A stretch of DNA of 22,356 bases from a virus, in IMG/VR virus record IMGVR_UViG_3300032006_000098, positions 1 to 22,356 of that record; one strand, given 5' to 3'. Shown here piece after piece: positions 20,642 through 22,356 of the stretch. Each line of letters opens with the position of its first letter. Position 1 is the stretch's first letter. Position numbers and translations under genes: made by a program. The notes beneath the pieces are model-generated. The model saw only the letters and a program-made list of their open reading frames with translations. It had not been told where the DNA came from and did not search any database.

Positions 20642-21514
20642 ATGTGGGGCGAAAACAATGGCGAAAACGGTCACGATGGTCAGCAATTCGAGCAAATAAA
20701 GGTTCAATATATTCCGGGAATTGATAGCGAAGCGATCCCACCAGGAAGCACGGTTATCATTGATTCCGGGATGGCTGCAGTATTCCGGGAATTACTTAAA
20801 GAATGTGTTGTGCTGAAGCCTGATAAGTTCCGGGGTCCCAGCCGCAACACTGTCAACATATCCGAGCTTTTAACATCCCCTGACGTTATCGACCGTGAAA
20901 ACGGCCTGACGGTCAAGAATTACCTTATGGGGCTTGCCCAACGGGATTGGGAAACCGTCTGGCAATGCCTGGCCGAAAATATGACGTTCTATTCCAATAC
21001 GATGTATTGGACCACCGAGCGTGGGGAAATGCGGGCCAACAATCGGGCCGAGTTTATACCCTGGCTTGTTGGTTGGCGGTCAACGCTGCCTATTGTTGAT
21101 TATGAATTGTCTGTTGTGTCTGTAACGTCGAGCATGGCCTTTATTCAATACCAGTTGCAGGTCGTGACAGAAGAAGGGGACAGGGTTTCCATTGTTGGGG
21201 ATGACGGGAAGCTGCTGGCAAATGCCCTGGACTGGTACACCGAGGCGCAGAAATCAGACCTGGACCACTTGAGGGACGCATCTATTGACAAGGTCATTCA
21301 AGACCGCAAGCCCAAAACGTACAATTATATTGATGGTGTCCAACAGGCTATCGACCAACTGCCGCCTGTAATCTTTGAACTAACTGAGCAAACCCTGGCC
21401 CCCATGACGATATATTATCGGTTCAACGACCGTCACCAGATAACCGAAATTCGCCACATCATGGAAGCCGACCCAGCGCCATTAACGCCGAACATTTTGC
21501 AGATCAGCGAATAA
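20642..21514 (+). CDS. NTF2/SnoaL-like protein, possible moron
   Basis: 290 aa. Residues about 90-175 look like an NTF2/SnoaL-fold domain: NYLMGLAQRDWETVWQCLAE as the first helices, then NMTFYSN, a NNRAEFIPWLVGWRSTLP helix and the VDYELSVVSVTSSMAFIQYQ strands. A final strand pair (MTIYYRFNDRHQITEIRHIM) appears at about 255-275, after a 75-residue charged, helical interruption. The N-terminus (PGIDSEAIPPGSTVIIDSGM and a helix) is unassigned. The fold serves as enzyme or ligand binder; no catalytic residues can be named. The gene has its own promoter, shared in -35 with the repressor promoter, and its own terminator, and stands where Cro normally is. The ribosome-binding site (GGGGG, 12 bases away) is weak. 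Confidence 0.72.
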   Translation: MWGENNGENGHDGQQFEQIKVQYIPGIDSEAIPPGSTVIIDSGMAAVFRELLKECVVLKPDKFRGPSRNTVNISELLTSPDVIDRENGLTVKNYLMGLAQRDWETVWQCLAENMTFYSNTMYWTTERGEMRANNRAEFIPWLVGWRSTLPIVDYELSVVSVTSSMAFIQYQLQVVTEEGDRVSIVGDDGKLLANALDWYTEAQKSDLDHLRDASIDKVIQDRKPKTYNYIDGVQQAIDQLPPVIFELTEQTLAPMTIYYRFNDRHQITEIRHIMEADPAPLTPNILQISE

Positions 21515-21540
21515 GCCCCTTCACTTTCTACCGTTAACAG

Positions 21541-21569
21541 GGCCACCAAATTGGTGGCCTTTTCTTTTG
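21541..21569 (+). terminator. Rho-independent terminator of the NTF2-like gene
   Basis: GGCCACC and GGTGGCC form a 7-bp stem (extendable by AA/TT) with a short loop, followed by TTTTCTTTTG. The stem is nearly identical to that of the late-operon terminator at 17440. Confidence 0.88.
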
Positions 21570-21600
21570 TTTATTTCCATTATTAACTTCCCGAAGATTG

Positions 21601-21629
21601 TTGCACTTCGCCCAGTTTTATTGTATTCT
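21601..21629 (+). promoter_or_regulatory. Promoter of the early rightward operon
   Basis: TTGCAC (21601-21606), 17-base spacer, TATTCT (21624-21629). It lies just after the terminator and before the GTG at 21683, which has a strong AAAGGGGGG ribosome-binding site. Confidence 0.6.
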
Positions 21630-21682
21630 ATCGGTATAAAAACTCGGAGAGATAGTATACTTTTCGGAAAGGGGGGAACCAG

Positions 21683-21886
21683 GTGAGAACGACCGAGGCG
21701 GCCAAGTTGATGGACACCACGCCTTCGATAATCAAGAAATTGATTAAGAACGGCCAAATACCACCGGATTGTGCGACGTATTTTCCACCGGCAAAGGATG
21801 ACACATACCCGTACTACCACATCAACGGCCCAAAGTTTAAGGAATGGCTTGAAGGAAACGCACATGTTACGAACGCCAATAGCTAG
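21683..21886 (+). CDS. Excisionase-like / MerR-type HTH protein, 67 aa
   Basis: GTG start with AAAGGGGGG 7 bases upstream. The N-terminus RTTEAAKLMDTTPSIIKKLIKNGQIPP is a helix-turn-helix typical of excisionase and MerR-like small DNA-binding proteins. It is followed by a wing-like part with YYHINGPKFKEWLEG. First gene after the early promoter, with its 3' end overlapping the next gene by about 23 bases. It could act as excisionase (binding the phased repeats in attP) or as the early regulator replacing Cro; the sequence does not decide. Confidence 0.75.
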   Translation: MRTTEAAKLMDTTPSIIKKLIKNGQIPPDCATYFPPAKDDTYPYYHINGPKFKEWLEGNAHVTNANS

Positions 21887-22163
21887 AACAAACGATCCAT
21901 ACACCAGCCACGAGGCTGCTGCCTATCAGAACACCAGCGGGAAGCGTCAAAGCGCGGCCGAACGGTGTTTATCGGTGGTAATAGACCGCCCAGGGCTGAC
22001 AGCTGGGGAAATTGGTGACGATACAGGGCTCGGGCATATACCAGCCCAGCGCCGGCTATCCGATCTAAAGAACGCGGGCAAGGTGGTCATGGGGGACCGG
22101 AAACAATACAAGGGATCCAATCAATCCACATGGTGGCCAGTAGGCCAGCAGACGCTTTTATGA
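21864..22163 (+). CDS. Winged-helix phage protein, 99 aa
   Basis: The ATG at 21864 is chosen because GAAGGAAA stands before it; a longer frame would overlap the HTH gene much more. The protein has ARTNDPYTSHEAAAYQNTSG, KRQSAAERCLSVVIDRPGLT, AGEIGDDTG and AQRRLSDLKNAGKVVMGDRK, ending in STWWPV. This DPxTSHEAA...GLTxxEI...RRLSDLxxxGxV pattern is a known early-phage protein type with a winged-helix fold, likely DNA-binding. Exact function unknown. The stop overlaps the next possible start (ATGA). Confidence 0.78.
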   Translation: MLRTPIARTNDPYTSHEAAAYQNTSGKRQSAAERCLSVVIDRPGLTAGEIGDDTGLGHIPAQRRLSDLKNAGKVVMGDRKQYKGSNQSTWWPVGQQTLL

Positions 22164-22243
22164 CCGTTGTGGGGACGGGACGAACGTGGGGCAAGCGAGG
22201 CACCCGTGGGAAGGGCAGAAAAATTAAAGAAAAAGGGGGAAAC

Positions 22244-22356
22244 ATGGTTCAGGTAAAGAGTGAACCGGACATAGTAACCAGCCAGCAGCTAGTCAATAGA
22301 TGGGCTGACCCGTGCAACATGCCGCTGGATGCGAGTTTTGACGAGATTATCGAAGG
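22244..22356 (+). CDS. Unknown early protein (3' partial)
   Basis: The frame stays open to the window end. The ATG at 22244 has a strong ribosome-binding site (AAAAAGGGGG). An in-frame ATG at 22160, overlapping the previous stop, would add 28 very basic residues. The visible protein starts MVQVKSEPDIVTSQQLVNRW and continues ADPCNMPLDASFDEIIE. That is too little to name a family. It belongs to the early operon begun at 21601. Confidence 0.5.
   Translation, partial: MVQVKSEPDIVTSQQLVNRWADPCNMPLDASFDEIIE

Noticed and set aside
1-22356. CRISPR array, insertion sequence or transposase
   Set aside because: No regularly spaced repeat array, terminal inverted repeats or transposase-like protein were seen on either strand.

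Overview
The window is part of a temperate, siphovirus-like tailed phage. It runs from the end of the large terminase gene through the head, connector, tail and lysis/membrane genes, and then through the lysogeny and early-control region. Phage genes lie on both sides of an intact attP-like site. The sequence therefore reads as a free, circular or permuted phage genome (or a contig assembled from one), not as an integrated prophage cut at its ends. Host identity cannot be read directly. The attP core is the 3' part of a bacterial tRNA-Gln (CTG) gene, start codons are often TTG or GTG, and no peptidoglycan hydrolase is visible in the presumed lysis region. The last point would fit a host with unusual or absent murein (for example some Chloroflexota), but that is a weak inference.

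Layout. 1-1487: C-terminal nuclease domain of TerL, a 36-aa Com-like zinc finger, a sigma-region-4-like regulator with a large internal insert, and a small unknown protein. 1571-6073: portal fused to a MuF-like domain, HK97-type prohead protease, and HK97-fold major capsid protein, followed by a hairpin. 6127-8414: two small unknowns, a head-tail adaptor, a gp10-like connector and a tail-completion protein. 8425-14139: a tail-tube protein, a small Cys-containing protein, a second tail-tube paralogue, tail-assembly chaperones G and G-T joined by a programmed -1 frameshift at CCCTTTA, a short tape measure, a large tail-tip protein and a fibre-like protein. 14148-17310: small proteins, most of them membrane proteins (candidate holins or exit proteins), including a 348-aa two-TM protein with a beta-rich outer domain. 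A bidirectional terminator at 17440 closes the late operon.

17483-18596: two leftward small genes and one rightward zinc-finger gene diverge from a control region with two good sigma-70 promoters and a perfect 21-bp inverted repeat. The zinc-finger gene appears to be leaderless. 18628-18881: attP, with a tRNA-Gln 3' fragment as core, paired GCTACAAA arm-type repeats on both flanks, and four AGATT repeats spaced every 9 bp. 18886-20465 (minus): tyrosine integrase and XRE-type repressor, overlapping by one base. 20554-20605: back-to-back promoters with overlapping -35 boxes, one driving repressor-integrase and the other a self-contained unit encoding an NTF2/SnoaL-like protein with its own terminator. 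21601-22356: start of an early rightward operon (excisionase-like HTH protein, winged-helix protein, partial unknown).

The most unusual feature is that pieces of the major capsid protein occur inside two other genes. Capsid residues 127-161 have a counterpart in the middle of the sigma-like regulator. The directly adjoining residues 159-196 have a near-identical copy in the prohead protease, flanked there by a 63-bp direct repeat. Codon-level divergence argues that these are old, protein-conserving duplications.
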